A stretch of DNA of 64,000 nucleotides from Luteimonas sp. YGD11-2 (GCF_004118975.1 NZ_CP035376.1:3100001-3164000), one strand, 5' to 3'. Positions 24,367-36,054 are shown, counted from the stretch's first letter. Program-made: numbers and translations. The notes: generated by a model not told the origin, from the sequence alone.

Positions 24367-26175
24367 CTATTCCCGCGGCGGCAGCACCGTCAGCACTTCC
24401 TCGACCGTGGTCAGCCCCTGCGCGACCTTTTCCGCGCCGGCACGGCGCAGCGTTCGCAGCCCGCCGCCAACCGCTGTACGGGCGAACGTGGCCAGTTCCA
24501 TGTCGGGACGGATCATCGCGCGCAGCTGCGGGGTGACCGGCATCAGCTCGTACAGGCCGACCCGGCCCTGGTAGCCGGTGTTGCGGCACTCCAGGCAACC
24601 CACCGGCACGTGTGGCTGGCCTGGCGGCACCGGCTCGCCGGGATCGAGCAGCGCCATCCAGCCGCCTTCGGGCACCTCGCCCGGGCGTTTGCAGTGCGCG
24701 CACAGCGTGCGCACCAGCCGCTGCGCGAGCACGCCATTGAGGGTGGAAGCGATGAGGTAATGCGGCAGGCCGAGGTCGAGCAGGCGGGTGACCGCGGAGG
24801 GCGCGTCGTTGGTGTGCAACGTCGACAGCACCAGGTGGCCGGTCAGCGAGGCCTGCACCGCCATCTGCGCGGTATCGAGGTCGCGGATCTCGCCGATCAT
24901 GATGATGTCCGGGTCCTGCCGCAGCAGCGTGCGCACGCCCTGCGCGAAGGTCAGGTCGATCGCCGCATGCACCTGGGTCTGGTTGAGTTCGGGCGCAACC
25001 ATTTCGATCGGGTCTTCGACGGTGCAGACGTTGACGTCCGGCGTCGACAGCCGTCGCAGCGTGGAATACAGCGTGGTGGTCTTGCCCGAACCGGTGGGCC
25101 CGGTGACCAGCACGATACCGTGCGGGCGCTGCACCAGTTCCTCCCACGCCGTCGCCTCGCCGGCGTCGAAGCCCAGCTGCCCGATCGGCTTGAACGCGGT
25201 GTCCGGGTCGAAGATGCGCATCACGCACTTCTCGCCGAATGCGGTCGGCATGGTGGACAGCCGCATCTCCACCTCGCGCCCACCCGGCGAACGGGTCTTG
25301 ATGCGGCCGTCCTGCGGGCGCCGGCGCTCGGCCAGGTCCATGCGGCCGAGCACCTTGATCCGTGACACCACCGCGGTCATCACCGGTGGCGGCATCTCGA
25401 ACACCTTGTGCAGCACACCGTCGATGCGGAAACGCACGCGGCCGAGGTCGCGCCGTGGCTCGAGGTGGATATCGGAGGCGCGCTGTTCGTAGGCGTACTG
25501 CAGCAGCCAGTCGACGATATGGACGATGTGGTGGTCGTCGGCATTGACGTCGCCGGACTTGCCCAGCTCCACCAGCTGCTCGAAGCTCGGCGCCTCGCCA
25601 CCGCCAGCTGCGCCGTCGCGCTGCTCGCGCGCGCCGCGCAGCGAGCGGGTGACGCCGAAGAACTCCATCGTGTAGCGGTTGAGGTCGAGCGGGCTGGCGA
25701 CCTCGAGGGTGATGTCGCGGCGGAGCAGGCGCTGCAGGTCCGGCAGCCAGTCCAGTGCCAGCGGTTCGCTGGTGGCGATCAGCGCGCGATCGGGGCCGAC
25801 TTCCAGCGGCAGGATGCGGTGGCGCCGCGCGTACGCATGCGAGATCAGATCGGTGACGCCGGCGACATCCAGCCGGGTCGGGTCGATGCGGCGGTAGCTC
25901 AGCCCGGTGCGCGCGGCCAGCCATTCGGTCAGTGCCTCCAGCCCCAGCTCGGTGCCGGCACGACGGGCCGAGGCCAGCTTGAGATTGGCCAGCAGCACCA
26001 GCGGATGCACGGTGTCCACGCCGCGCAGGTGACGGCTGCCGGCATGCGCGCGCGCGGCTTCCTCGGCGCCGATCAGTCCATCCGCCGCAAGCGCATCGAT
26101 CAGCGGCGCGATCGCCAGCCGTCCGGGCGGCAGCGCCGCGGGGGCCTGGGGGCGTTCGGTGCGTGCTTCGCTCAA
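24367..26175 (-). CDS. GspE/PilB-type secretion ATPase
   Basis: A protein of about 602 residues of the type II secretion/type IV pilus assembly ATPase family. An N-terminal domain (about 60-165) precedes the catalytic core: SDIHLEPRRDLGRVRFRIDG, Walker A GPTGSGKTTTLYS, Asp box VEDPIE, Walker B DPDIIMIGEIRD, His box LVLSTLHTNDAPSAV, and a tetracysteine zinc motif (CAHC and CLEC). The start is uncertain: TTG at 26175 (SEARTERPQ) is preferred because the ATG at 26226 lies inside the divergent glyQ promoter region and its extra residues look non-coding. No gsp or pil partner genes adjoin it, so its partner machinery lies elsewhere. Confidence 0.9.
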   Translation of the reverse strand: MSEARTERPQAPAALPPGRLAIAPLIDALAADGLIGAEEAARAHAGSRHLRGVDTVHPLVLLANLKLASARRAGTELGLEALTEWLAARTGLSYRRIDPTRLDVAGVTDLISHAYARRHRILPLEVGPDRALIATSEPLALDWLPDLQRLLRRDITLEVASPLDLNRYTMEFFGVTRSLRGAREQRDGAAGGGEAPSFEQLVELGKSGDVNADDHHIVHIVDWLLQYAYEQRASDIHLEPRRDLGRVRFRIDGVLHKVFEMPPPVMTAVVSRIKVLGRMDLAERRRPQDGRIKTRSPGGREVEMRLSTMPTAFGEKCVMRIFDPDTAFKPIGQLGFDAGEATAWEELVQRPHGIVLVTGPTGSGKTTTLYSTLRRLSTPDVNVCTVEDPIEMVAPELNQTQVHAAIDLTFAQGVRTLLRQDPDIIMIGEIRDLDTAQMAVQASLTGHLVLSTLHTNDAPSAVTRLLDLGLPHYLIASTLNGVLAQRLVRTLCAHCKRPGEVPEGGWMALLDPGEPVPPGQPHVPVGCLECRNTGYQGRVGLYELMPVTPQLRAMIRPDMELATFARTAVGGGLRTLRRAGAEKVAQGLTTVEEVLTVLPPRE

Positions 26176-26208
26176 GGACCGGCTGCCGGGAGTGCGGAGG
26201 GTGCGCCG

Positions 26209-26214
26209 TATACT
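26209..26214 (+). promoter_or_regulatory. -10 box of glyQ
   Basis: TATACT, 30 bases before the glyQ ATG. Similar TATACT or TACACT boxes precede ttcA and the cytochrome gene. No good -35 is seen 16-18 bases further up. Confidence 0.5.
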
Positions 26215-26243
26215 AGCGCGCCCCATTCGCGAGCCTGCCGACG

Positions 26244-27155
<912 letters not shown>

Positions 27156-27164
27156 ACGATTCTT

Positions 27165-27305
27165 GACCCTTCTCCCGCCTGCGGGAGAAGGTGCCCGAAG
27201 GGCGGATGAGGGCAGCCCCCGGCCCAGGCCGGCACACCGGCACGCCACATCCGCGCCCTCATCCGGCGCTGCGCGCCACCTTCTCCCTCCCGCGGGAGAA
27301 GGGTC
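27165..27305. repeat. nested inverted repeat between glyQ and glyS
   Basis: Two CCTTCTCCC/GGGAGAAGG palindromes (27168-27191 and 27279-27302) are themselves arranged as a larger inverted repeat, with GGATGAGGGC at 27204 facing GCCCTCATCC at 27255 and GACCCTT facing AAGGGTC at the ends. This kind of element is widely dispersed between genes in this bacterial family, as far as I recall. It would form a large cruciform or RNA hairpin inside the glyQ-glyS transcript. Confidence 0.8.
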
Positions 27306-27331
27306 CAGACACGAATGCGAAGGCTCCATAC

Positions 27332-29458
27332 ATGACCGACATGCGACCCCTGCTTATCGAACTCGGCACCGAGGAACTGCCGGTCAAGGCGCTGCCCGGC
27401 CTGGCGCAGGCGTTCTTCGATGGCGTGGTCGGCGCGCTGGAAAAGCGCGGCATCGCGGTCGAGCGTGGCGATGCGAAGCCGCTGTACACGCCGCGGCGGC
27501 TTGCCGTGCTGCTGCCGGGCGTGGCCACCACCCAGCCCGAGCAGCGCTCGGAAGTGCTGGGGCCGTACCTCAACATCGCGCTGGATGCCGAGGGCCAGCC
27601 CACGCGCGCGCTGCAGGGCTTCGCGCAGAAGGCCGGGGTCGAGTGGACCGCGCTCGAGCGCACCAGCGACCAGAAAGGCGAGCGCTTCGTGCACCGCGCG
27701 GTGAGCCCGGGCGCACGCACCGCGGCACTGCTGCCGGCGGTGCTGGCCGAGGCGATCGACGCGATCCCGGTGCCCAAGCCGATGCGCTGGGGTGCACACG
27801 GGTGGGCGTTCGCACGCCCGGTGCACTGGCTGGTGCTGCTGCTGGGCGACGAGGTCATCGCGGCCGATGCGTTCGGCTGCACGGCCGGCCGCGACAGCCG
27901 CGGCCACCGCTTCATGCATGACGGCGCGGTCGTGATCGCGCGCCCGGACGACTATGTCGATGCCCTGCGCGCGGCAAGCGTGCTGGTGGATCCCGACGAA
28001 CGCCGTGCGCGCATCGTCGACGAGGTGACGGCCGCCGCCACTGCTGCCGGTGGCACTGCGCGCATTGATGCCGACAACCTCGCCCAGGTCGAGTGCCTGG
28101 TGGAGTGGCCGAAGGCCGTGGCCTGCTCGTTCGAGCCGCAGTTCCTCGCGGTGCCGCAGGAGGCGCTGGTCGCCACCATGGAGGCCAACCAGAAGTTCTT
28201 CCCGGTGCTGGGCGCCGACGGCCGGCTGATGGAGCATTTCATCGGCATCGCCAACGTCGAATCCACCGACGTGGCCGAAGTGCGCAAGGGCTACGAGCGC
28301 GTCATCCGGCCGCGCTTTGCCGACGCGCAGTTCTTCTTCGCCGAGGACATCCGCCAGGGCCTGCCGTCGATGAACGCAGGGCTGGCCACGGTCACCTACC
28401 AGGCGAAGCTCGGCACGCTTGCCGACAAGGTGACGCGGGTGGCCGCGCTGGCCGAGGCGATCGCGCCGCGGGTGGGCGTGGACGCCACCCTCGCGCGCCG
28501 CGCCGCGGAGCTGTCCAAGGCCGACCTGCAGTCGCGGCTGGTCAACGAATTCCCCGAACTGCAGGGCATCGCCGGGCGCTACTACGCGCTGCAGGATCCG
28601 TCGCTCGATGACCTCGCCATCGAGGACCGCAGCGCACTGGCCAACGCCATCGACGAGGCCTGGAAGCCGCGCGGCGCCGGTGACGACATCGCGCTGTCGC
28701 CGCTGGGCAAGGTGCTGGCGATTGCCGAGCGCCTCGACACGCTGGCCGGTGGCTTCGCCGCGGGCCTGAAGCCGACCGGAAACAAGGATCCGTTCGCACT
28801 GCGCCGCAATGCGCTGGGGCTGGCGCGCACGATCATTGAGAGCGGTTTCGAGCTCGAGCTGCCTGCGTGCTTCGCGATGGCCTGCAACCAGCTGCGCGAT
28901 CCGAAGGGCATCGAGGACCGGTTCGAAAAGTCCATACCACAGACGGTCCAGGAACTGTACGACTTCATCCTCGACCGCCTGCGCGGCTACTACGAGGACC
29001 GTGGCGTGCCGCCGCAGCACTTCGCCGCGGTCGCCGCGCTCAAGCCCGCGTCGCTGTACGACTTCGACCGCCGCATCGATGCCATCGGAAGCTTCGCCGC
29101 ACTGCCCGAAGCCGAGGCACTGGCCGCGGCCGACAAGCGCATCCGCAATATCCTGCGCAAGGCCGATATCGAGGTACCGGCGCAGGTGGACCCCGGGCTG
29201 TTCACCGAACCCGCCGAGCGCGCGCTGGCCGAGGCGGTGGAAGCCGTCTATGGCGAGACCACGCAGGCGCTCGCGGACGGCGACTACGTCGACGCACTCG
29301 CGCGGCTGGCGCGGCTGCGCCCGCAGGTGGACGCATTTTTCGACGCGGTGATGGTCAATGCCGACGACATGGCGGTGCGTGCCAACCGGCTGGCGCTGCT
29401 GAAGCGGCTGGGCGGGCGGCTGGGCAGCGTGGCCGCGATCGAGCAGCTGTCGGGCTGA
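27332..29458 (+). CDS. glyS: glycyl-tRNA synthetase beta subunit
   Basis: A protein of 708 residues, the tRNA-binding beta subunit of the heterotetrameric enzyme. Family elements: [18 protein letters not shown] at the start, [68 protein letters not shown], and a C-terminal anticodon-binding-like region with [16 protein letters not shown] 27332 has AAGG nine bases upstream; an ATG at 27341 is also possible. Confidence 0.97.
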   Translation: MTDMRPLLIELGTEELPVKALPGLAQAFFDGVVGALEKRGIAVERGDAKPLYTPRRLAVLLPGVATTQPEQRSEVLGPYLNIALDAEGQPTRALQGFAQKAGVEWTALERTSDQKGERFVHRAVSPGARTAALLPAVLAEAIDAIPVPKPMRWGAHGWAFARPVHWLVLLLGDEVIAADAFGCTAGRDSRGHRFMHDGAVVIARPDDYVDALRAASVLVDPDERRARIVDEVTAAATAAGGTARIDADNLAQVECLVEWPKAVACSFEPQFLAVPQEALVATMEANQKFFPVLGADGRLMEHFIGIANVESTDVAEVRKGYERVIRPRFADAQFFFAEDIRQGLPSMNAGLATVTYQAKLGTLADKVTRVAALAEAIAPRVGVDATLARRAAELSKADLQSRLVNEFPELQGIAGRYYALQDPSLDDLAIEDRSALANAIDEAWKPRGAGDDIALSPLGKVLAIAERLDTLAGGFAAGLKPTGNKDPFALRRNALGLARTIIESGFELELPACFAMACNQLRDPKGIEDRFEKSIPQTVQELYDFILDRLRGYYEDRGVPPQHFAAVAALKPASLYDFDRRIDAIGSFAALPEAEALAAADKRIRNILRKADIEVPAQVDPGLFTEPAERALAEAVEAVYGETTQALADGDYVDALARLARLRPQVDAFFDAVMVNADDMAVRANRLALLKRLGGRLGSVAAIEQLSG

Positions 29459-29506
29459 ACCCGCAGCCGCCTCGAGACGTCAACCGGGCATCGCATCCGC
29501 TTCGGT

Positions 29507-31360
29507 ATGCTGCCGCGCATGCGTGCCCCACAACGCGTCACCCCGCCCCGCCCGCGCCCCGCCATCCTCCGTGCCGTTGCCCTCGCCGCGCTGCTGTCGC
29601 CGGCGCTGGCGCAGGCGATCGAGGTCGGTGAGGTCAGGATCATCGGCCTCGACGAGGAGATGGCCGAGAACGTGCGTGTCTCGCTGTCGCTCGAGCAGGC
29701 ACAGGGGCGCGATGTCTCGTTCCGCCGCCTCGCCTACATGCTGCGCGAGGCCGAGGACGAGACCCGCGAGGCGCTGGAGCCGTTCGGCTTCTATTCGCCC
29801 ACGATCACGGTCGAACGCGAGCCCGGCAACGGCAATGGCGGCGGCACCGGGGACCCGCGGCGCGGCCCGGTCACGGTGACCATCACCGTCGATCCCGGCG
29901 AGCCGGTGCGCATCCGCCATTCCAGCATCGCGATCCTCGGCGAGGGCGCGGGCGACCGTTATCTCGCCGAGGAACTCGACGCCTTCGCCCCGGCGCCCGG
30001 CGCGATCCTCGACCACCCGGTCTACGAGGCCAGCAAGAACCGCATCAGCCGCCGGCTCGCCCAGCGCGGCTATTTCGATGCCGACTTCAGCGCGCGCCGC
30101 GTCGAGGTCACCCGCGCCGATCATGCCGCCGACATCGAGCTGGTGTGGACCAGTGGCGAGCGTTACGACATGGGCGCCACCACGTTCACGCAGACGCCGG
30201 ACGAGATCATCGACCCGGGCCTGCTGGAGCGGCTGGTGTACTGGGAACAGGGCGAGTACTACCACCAGGGCCGCCTGGACCGCCTGCGCACCTCGCTGCA
30301 GCGCCTCGACTACTTCAGCACCATCAGCATCAACCCGCAGCCCGAGGAGGCGGTCGACCGCCAGGTGCCGGTGCAGGTCACGCTGACCCCGGCGCCGCGC
30401 AAGGTGCAGACCGCCGGCCTGTCCTATGGCACCGACAGCGGCGCCGGTTTCCGGCTGGGCGAGGAGCGCCGCTACGTCAACCGCCGCGGCCACAAGGCGC
30501 TGGTGCAGCTGGACTGGGCGCAGCGCCGCAAGACCGCCACGCTGCAGTACCGCATCCCCGCGTTCGCCTGGCTCGACGGCTGGTATGCGATCAGCCTGCA
30601 GGGTGCCGACGAACAGACCCGTTACATCGACAGCCGCCGGGTCGAGCTGGTCGGCAGCCGCACCGGCCAGTACAGCCGCACCCTCAACCTGGTGGCCTCG
30701 CTGCATGCGTTGCGCGAGCGCTGGGGCTATGTGGTGGACGACGGTGACGACGCCACCGAGGAGCCGCCGCTCGATTACCGCTACGCCACCTTCCTGTATC
30801 CATCGCTGCGCGCGGAGTACGTGGACGTCGACGACCGCCTGTTCCCGCGCGAGGGCATCGGCGGCAGCCTGGTGCTGCGCGGCGGCGTCGAAGGCGTGGG
30901 TTCGGATGCGAGCTTCGCCCAGCTGCACGCACGCGCCACCTGGTACCGCGGCATCGGCGAGCGCAACCGGCTGATCGTGCGCGGCGAGCTCGGCACCACG
31001 TCCACCGGCGCACTCACCGACATGCCGCCCAGCCTGCGCTTCTATGCCGGCGGCGACCGCAGCATCCGCGGCTACGACTGGCGCGAGGTCGGCCCGCGCA
31101 TCGGCGACTTCGCGATCGGCGGCAAGCACGTCACCACCGCCAGCGTGGAGTTCGAGCATTACTTCGCCAATAGCTTCGGCTTCGCGGTGTTCGCCGATTC
31201 CGGCAGCGCCTATGACGACCGCCCCGACTGGCGCACCGGCGTCGGCGTGGGCGTGCGCTGGGCCTCGCCGGTGGGGCCGCTGCGCTTCGACATCGCCCGC
31301 GGCCTCGACGATCCCGATTCCCCGTTCACCCTGCACCTCGATATCGGGACCTCGTTCTGA
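29507..31360 (+). CDS. tamA: translocation and assembly module protein TamA
   Basis: An outer-membrane Omp85-family protein of 617 residues. A signal peptide (to about residue 37, SPALAQA) is followed by POTRA domains (about 38-270) and a 16-strand barrel (about 290-617) that includes the RSIRGYDWREVGP loop near 525 and ends with a C-terminal Phe. TamA works with TamB to move or insert envelope proteins or lipids. Starts at 29507 or 29519 are possible. Its stop overlaps the tamB ATG by one base. Confidence 0.94.
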   Translation: MLPRMRAPQRVTPPRPRPAILRAVALAALLSPALAQAIEVGEVRIIGLDEEMAENVRVSLSLEQAQGRDVSFRRLAYMLREAEDETREALEPFGFYSPTITVEREPGNGNGGGTGDPRRGPVTVTITVDPGEPVRIRHSSIAILGEGAGDRYLAEELDAFAPAPGAILDHPVYEASKNRISRRLAQRGYFDADFSARRVEVTRADHAADIELVWTSGERYDMGATTFTQTPDEIIDPGLLERLVYWEQGEYYHQGRLDRLRTSLQRLDYFSTISINPQPEEAVDRQVPVQVTLTPAPRKVQTAGLSYGTDSGAGFRLGEERRYVNRRGHKALVQLDWAQRRKTATLQYRIPAFAWLDGWYAISLQGADEQTRYIDSRRVELVGSRTGQYSRTLNLVASLHALRERWGYVVDDGDDATEEPPLDYRYATFLYPSLRAEYVDVDDRLFPREGIGGSLVLRGGVEGVGSDASFAQLHARATWYRGIGERNRLIVRGELGTTSTGALTDMPPSLRFYAGGDRSIRGYDWREVGPRIGDFAIGGKHVTTASVEFEHYFANSFGFAVFADSGSAYDDRPDWRTGVGVGVRWASPVGPLRFDIARGLDDPDSPFTLHLDIGTSF

Positions 31361-34300
31361 TGGCGGTCTTCGAAAGCCAGCGCGACGGCGAGGCCGCGGC
31401 CGCGCGCGAGGCGCGCATCGCCGAACTGCGGGCGCGCCGACGCAAGCGGCTGCGCTGGCTGGCGGTGCGTTCGGGCATCGTCATCGGCGTGCTCGGGCTG
31501 CTCGCGGTCGGGCTGGTGTACTGGCTGCTGACCACGCTGGGCGGGCGCGACTTCCTTCTGGCGCAGATCCAGGCGCGGCTGCCGGCCGGCACGGTGTTCG
31601 AATGGCGCGCGGCCGAAGGCCCGGCGAGCGGGCCGCTGACCCTGCACGACGTGCGCTTCGTCTACCAGGCCTGCCCCGACCGCGACGAGGAGCCGGTGCC
31701 GTTCGGCGACTGCGACGAGCCGCTGACCCTGTCGTTCGAGGCCGCGCGGGTGATGCTCGATCCGGACATCCGCCCGCTGTTCGGTCGCCGCCTGCGGCTG
31801 GACGCGCTGGAAGTCGACGACGCCCGCCTGCTGCTGCCGCCCGGCAGCGACGAGCCTTTCGAACTGCCGCGCTGGCCGGACTCGCTGCCACAGATCGGCC
31901 CGCTGCCGCTGGCGCTGCAGGCCGACCGGATCGCCATCCGCAACTTCGAAGTGGTCGGCGCGGAGGGCCCGATCATCGATGTGCACCGCGCCACCGGCGC
32001 GCTCGATGCCAGCAACGGCGCGCTGCGTGTCGACGACCTGGTGGTCGACAGTGACCGTGGTGCCTTCCGCGTGCATGGCGAGTACCTGCCCGACCAGGAC
32101 TACCGCATGGACCTGGTCGCCAGTGCGCTGCTGCCGGCGCCCGCCGGACGCACGCGGCCACGGCTGGGGCTGGTCGCCCGGGGTGACGTCAACGACCTGA
32201 CGATCGCCCTGCGCGGCCACGCGCCGGCACCGGTGGCCGTCGACCTCACCCTGCGTGGCGGCGAGCGCCCCGGCTGGCGCCTGGGCGTGGATGCGGAATC
32301 GCTCGACCCCGGCCTGCTGGCCGGTGGCGAACCCGGCGCCACCCCGCTCCGGGTGCTGCTGGCCGCCGACGGCGTGGGCGGCGAGGCCAACCTGCAGGGC
32401 CGGATCGGCTTCGGCGAAATCGAAGCCGTCATCCACCCGTCGGTGGTGCAGCTCGAGGAGCAGGTGCTGGAACTGCGCCCGTTGCGCGTGGATGCGCTGG
32501 ATGGCCGCATCAGCCTGCGTGGCCGCGCCGACTTCAGCGACCGCGGGCGGCCACAGGGCCGGTTCTCGCTGTCGGCGCGTGACGTGCAGTGGCGCGGCAG
32601 CGCCGACGAAGCCACCGGCGAGGCGCCACCGGCGGTGATCGCCGATGCCGACCTCGGCCTGGCCGGCGCGCTGGACGCGTGGGCGGTGATCGGCAACGCC
32701 CGCGTCGCCCGCGGCGCGCAGCAGGCCGATGTGGAACTCGACGGCCGCGGCAATGCCGACGGCATGCAACTGCGCACGCTGCGCGCGACCATGCCGGAGG
32801 GGCGGCTCGACGGCCGCGGCAGCGTGGCCTGGGCGCCGACGCTCGAATGGCGACTGGATGCCGAACTGGCCGGTTTCGACCCCGGCTATTTCCTCCCGGA
32901 CTGGAACGGCCGTATCGACGGCACCCTCGCCAGCACCGGCGACACCCGCGAGGACGGCGGTCTCGACATCCTTGTCGACGCGCCACGTCTTGCCGGCACC
33001 CTGCGCGGCCGCCGCCTGGCAGGACGCGCGCAGGTGGAGCTGCACGGGCCGGCGCAGGCCGCCGCGCCGGATGCCGGTTTCGACTTCGCCGGCGACATCG
33101 ACCTGCGCCTGGGCAACAGCCATGTCGTGGCCCGCGGCGAAATGGCCGAACGGATCGACGTCGAGGCGCGCCTGGCGCCGCTGCAGCTCGACGACCTGCT
33201 GCCCGGCGCCGGTGGCCGCATCGAGGGAACACTGCAGCTGGCGGGCCCGCGCGCCGCGCCCGGCATCGAGGCCGACCTCACTGGCCGTGACCTGCGCTGG
33301 GGCGAGTACACCGCCGGTTCGCTGCGGTTGCTGGGTGACCTGCCCGGCGGGCGCGGCAACGGCCGGCTCACGCTGGCCGCGCAGGCGGTACAGGCGGGGG
33401 TGCTGCTCGACAGCGTCGGGATCGAGGCCCGCGGCCGCATCGACGCGCTGGAGGCCAGCGCGCGCGCGCGCGGCGACATCGGCGCGCTCGACCTCACCGG
33501 CAGCCTGCAGCGTGCGGGCCCGGGCTGGCGTGGCGCGCTCGATGCACTGCGGCTGGCGCCCTCGCGTGGTGCCGTCTGGAACCTGCAGTCGCCGGCACGT
33601 TTCGCGCTGGGCGGTGGGCGCTGGCAGGTCGACGAGTCGTGTTTTCTCGGCACCGATGGCGGTTCCCTGTGCGTGGCCGCCGACTGGCCGCGCAACGGGC
33701 TGACCGCCAGCGGCCGGCAGTTGCCGCTGGCGCTGGTGGAGCCGTGGCTGCCGCCGCGCGAGGACGGCACGCCATGGGCGCTGCGTGGCCAGGTCGCCAT
33801 CGATGCGCGGCTGCGCCCGGTGGGCAACGGTTTCGCTGGCAACGTGGCACTGACCTCCACCGATGGCGGCCTGCGCTTCAGCCCGCGCGCGCGCCGCGAC
33901 GTGGTCTCGTATTCCGACCTCGCCCTCGACGCGACCTTCGACGCCAACAGCCTCGAGGCGACGCTTGCCACCGGCATCGACGACACCGGCCGGGTGCGCG
34001 CCGAGCTGCGCACCGGCTGGGATGCCTATGCACCGCTGTCCGGACGCCTGGACGCGGACATCGACAACCTCACCTGGGTGGAGCTGTTCTCGCCCGACAT
34101 CGTCGAGCCGCAGGGCCAGCTGGTGGCCCGGGTCACTCTGGGCGGCACCCGTGCGGCCCCGCAGATCGGCGGCCAGGCGGAGCTCACCGGCTTCAGCACC
34201 GAGATCCCGTCGCTGGCGATCGCCCCCAGCGACGGCAACCTGCGCCTGGATGCCGGCGCCGACGGCAGCGCGCGCCTGGCCGGCAGCCTGCGCTCCGGCG

Positions 34301-35295
34301 AGGGCACGCTGCGCATCGACGGCAGCCTGGGCCTGACCGGCCAGGCGCCGATCGTGCTCAACCTGCGCGGCAGCAACGTGCTGGTCTCCGACACCCGCGA
34401 CCTGCGCGCGGTCGCCGATCCCGACCTGGTGGTGCGCATCGCCCCGGGGCAGCCGATCAGCGTCACCGGCGAGGTCACGGTGCCCGAGGCGCGGCTTGAC
34501 CTGGAGCGCCTGAGCGAAGGCGTGTCGACCTCGCCCGACGTGGTGGTGCTCGATCCCGTCGACCCCGAGCAGGGCCCGCCCAGCGGCCTCGGCCTCGACC
34601 TGGTGGTGGTGCTGGGCGACGACGTCGAGCTCAACGGCTTCGGCCTGACCGGCGAGCTCGGCGGCCGCCTGCGCATCCGCCAGGTGCCGGGCCGCGAAAT
34701 CATCGGTCTGGGCGCGCTCGATGCCAGCGGCCGCTACGAGGCCTACGGGCAGGAACTGCAGATCACCCGCGGCGCGTTCACCTGGAGCAACGACCCGATC
34801 GCCGACCCGGTGATCAACCTGCGCGCCGAACGCCGGATCGAGGCCGAGGAGCTGACCGCGGGGATCGACGTGACCGGCCGGGTGTCGTCGCCTTCGGTCG
34901 AGGTGTGGACCGATCCCAGCCGCGACCAGTCGGAAGCGCTGGCCTACCTGGCGCTCGGACGGTCACTGACCACGGTCACCGGCGCCGAGGGCGAGCAGCT
35001 GGACGCCGCCAGCGCCGCGCTGTCGGCGGGCGGCGGCATCATCGCCTCGCAGCTGGGCAGCCGGCTCGGCCTCGACAGCGCCGGCGTGGGCCAGTCGCGG
35101 GCGCTGGGCGGCAGCGTGCTCGGGATCGGCAAGCAGCTCTCGCCGCGGCTGTACGTCGGCTTCGGCGTGTCGCTGCTGGGCACCGGCCAGGTGCTGACCC
35201 TGAAATACCTGCTGGGCCGCGGCTTCGACGTCGAGATCGAGTCCAGCACCCTGGAAAGCCGCGGCTCGCTCAACTGGCGACGCGAGCGGGACTGA
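31360..35295 (+). CDS. tamB: translocation and assembly module protein TamB
   Basis: An AsmA-like/DUF490 protein of 1311 residues. One N-terminal membrane anchor (about 36-56, SGIVIGVLGLLAVGLVYWLL) holds a very long periplasmic beta-rich body, and the conserved DUF490 C-terminus (about 960-1311) has GRLRIRQVPGREIIGLGAL, SEALAYLALGRSL and an amphipathic ending with LSPRLYVGFGVSLLG. It forms a groove thought to carry lipids or substrates from inner to outer membrane, with TamA as partner. The start is coupled to tamA. Confidence 0.95.
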   Translation: MAVFESQRDGEAAAAREARIAELRARRRKRLRWLAVRSGIVIGVLGLLAVGLVYWLLTTLGGRDFLLAQIQARLPAGTVFEWRAAEGPASGPLTLHDVRFVYQACPDRDEEPVPFGDCDEPLTLSFEAARVMLDPDIRPLFGRRLRLDALEVDDARLLLPPGSDEPFELPRWPDSLPQIGPLPLALQADRIAIRNFEVVGAEGPIIDVHRATGALDASNGALRVDDLVVDSDRGAFRVHGEYLPDQDYRMDLVASALLPAPAGRTRPRLGLVARGDVNDLTIALRGHAPAPVAVDLTLRGGERPGWRLGVDAESLDPGLLAGGEPGATPLRVLLAADGVGGEANLQGRIGFGEIEAVIHPSVVQLEEQVLELRPLRVDALDGRISLRGRADFSDRGRPQGRFSLSARDVQWRGSADEATGEAPPAVIADADLGLAGALDAWAVIGNARVARGAQQADVELDGRGNADGMQLRTLRATMPEGRLDGRGSVAWAPTLEWRLDAELAGFDPGYFLPDWNGRIDGTLASTGDTREDGGLDILVDAPRLAGTLRGRRLAGRAQVELHGPAQAAAPDAGFDFAGDIDLRLGNSHVVARGEMAERIDVEARLAPLQLDDLLPGAGGRIEGTLQLAGPRAAPGIEADLTGRDLRWGEYTAGSLRLLGDLPGGRGNGRLTLAAQAVQAGVLLDSVGIEARGRIDALEASARARGDIGALDLTGSLQRAGPGWRGALDALRLAPSRGAVWNLQSPARFALGGGRWQVDESCFLGTDGGSLCVAADWPRNGLTASGRQLPLALVEPWLPPREDGTPWALRGQVAIDARLRPVGNGFAGNVALTSTDGGLRFSPRARRDVVSYSDLALDATFDANSLEATLATGIDDTGRVRAELRTGWDAYAPLSGRLDADIDNLTWVELFSPDIVEPQGQLVARVTLGGTRAAPQIGGQAELTGFSTEIPSLAIAPSDGNLRLDAGADGSARLAGSLRSGEGTLRIDGSLGLTGQAPIVLNLRGSNVLVSDTRDLRAVADPDLVVRIAPGQPISVTGEVTVPEARLDLERLSEGVSTSPDVVVLDPVDPEQGPPSGLGLDLVVVLGDDVELNGFGLTGELGGRLRIRQVPGREIIGLGALDASGRYEAYGQELQITRGAFTWSNDPIADPVINLRAERRIEAEELTAGIDVTGRVSSPSVEVWTDPSRDQSEALAYLALGRSLTTVTGAEGEQLDAASAALSAGGGIIASQLGSRLGLDSAGVGQSRALGGSVLGIGKQLSPRLYVGFGVSLLGTGQVLTLKYLLGRGFDVEIESSTLESRGSLNWRRERD

Positions 35296-35565
35296 CCAGC
35301 AAAAAGGCTCTTCCCCGCTCCCAGGGAGTTCCCTCCGGGTGCCCGGGACCGGGAAGCCCGGAGCCGAGCCAGAGCCGGCTGGAACCAGCGCCAGGTCGGA
35401 CGAGGGCGTGCGTGGGGCGAGGGCACAGGCCGGACCAGTCGCCGCCGGTGGCGAGGTGACGGGCATCATCCGAAGCACCTGGTCGCCGGGCGACGGCGCT
35501 TGCGGCGGCTCGCGCGCGGGTGGGCGAGGACGAGAGTGCGCGTCGGCGAGGGCGCGGGTGGTCCA

Positions 35566-35669
35566 CCGCGGCCACAGGCGGATGCCCAGCCGGATATCTC
35601 CGCGTCCTGCTCCCACATCCGGCCGCCGGCCATCCATGGCCGGCTCTGGACATCCGCCTGCGGCCGCGG
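35566..35669. repeat. dispersed palindromic element, copy C
   Basis: 19-base arms (35566-35584, 35651-35669) pair at 18 of 19 positions, the exception being compatible with G-U. The core is nearly identical to copy B in reverse orientation, including CCGGATATCTCCGCGTCC and CATCCATGGCCGGCTCTGG. Similarity to copy B continues through CAACAGCGAAGAAG at about 35708-35721. Confidence 0.75.
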
Positions 35670-36016
35670 CGGGCCCCGAGCCATCATCGCGTTCGGGAAG
35701 AAGGTCAACAGCGAAGAAGGTCGGGCCCTCGCGGCAGTCACGATTTCGGCTGCCGCCGTTGCCTCCGCCGGTCCTGACGAATGAAGGACGGGAGACTGTG
35801 ACCGCTGAAGGCACGAGCGTGGCCCGGTTGGAGACGACATCGGGAGTAACGCTGTGCTCCCCGTGCCGAGCCGGCGAATGCAGGAGCCCCGTCGCGTGGA
35901 GAAGCGAGGACAACGCCCCCGTGCACGATGGACAGCGGGCGCGCAACGAACCAGGAACACGGTGGCCCTAAGGCACCGTCAGCCGTACGACATCGCCCGG
36001 AGTCGGGCGAGGGCCC

Positions 36017-36054
36017 AATAAAAAGCCCCGCAGGCAGGGGGGGCCGGCGGGGCT
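36017..36054 (-). terminator. intrinsic terminator downstream of polA
   Basis: On the minus strand AGCCCCGC pairs with GCGGGGCT (36047-36054 with 36024-36031) around a 15-base loop, followed by TTTTTATT. This is a good intrinsic terminator for leftward transcription, about 350 bases after the polA stop. Confidence 0.8.
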
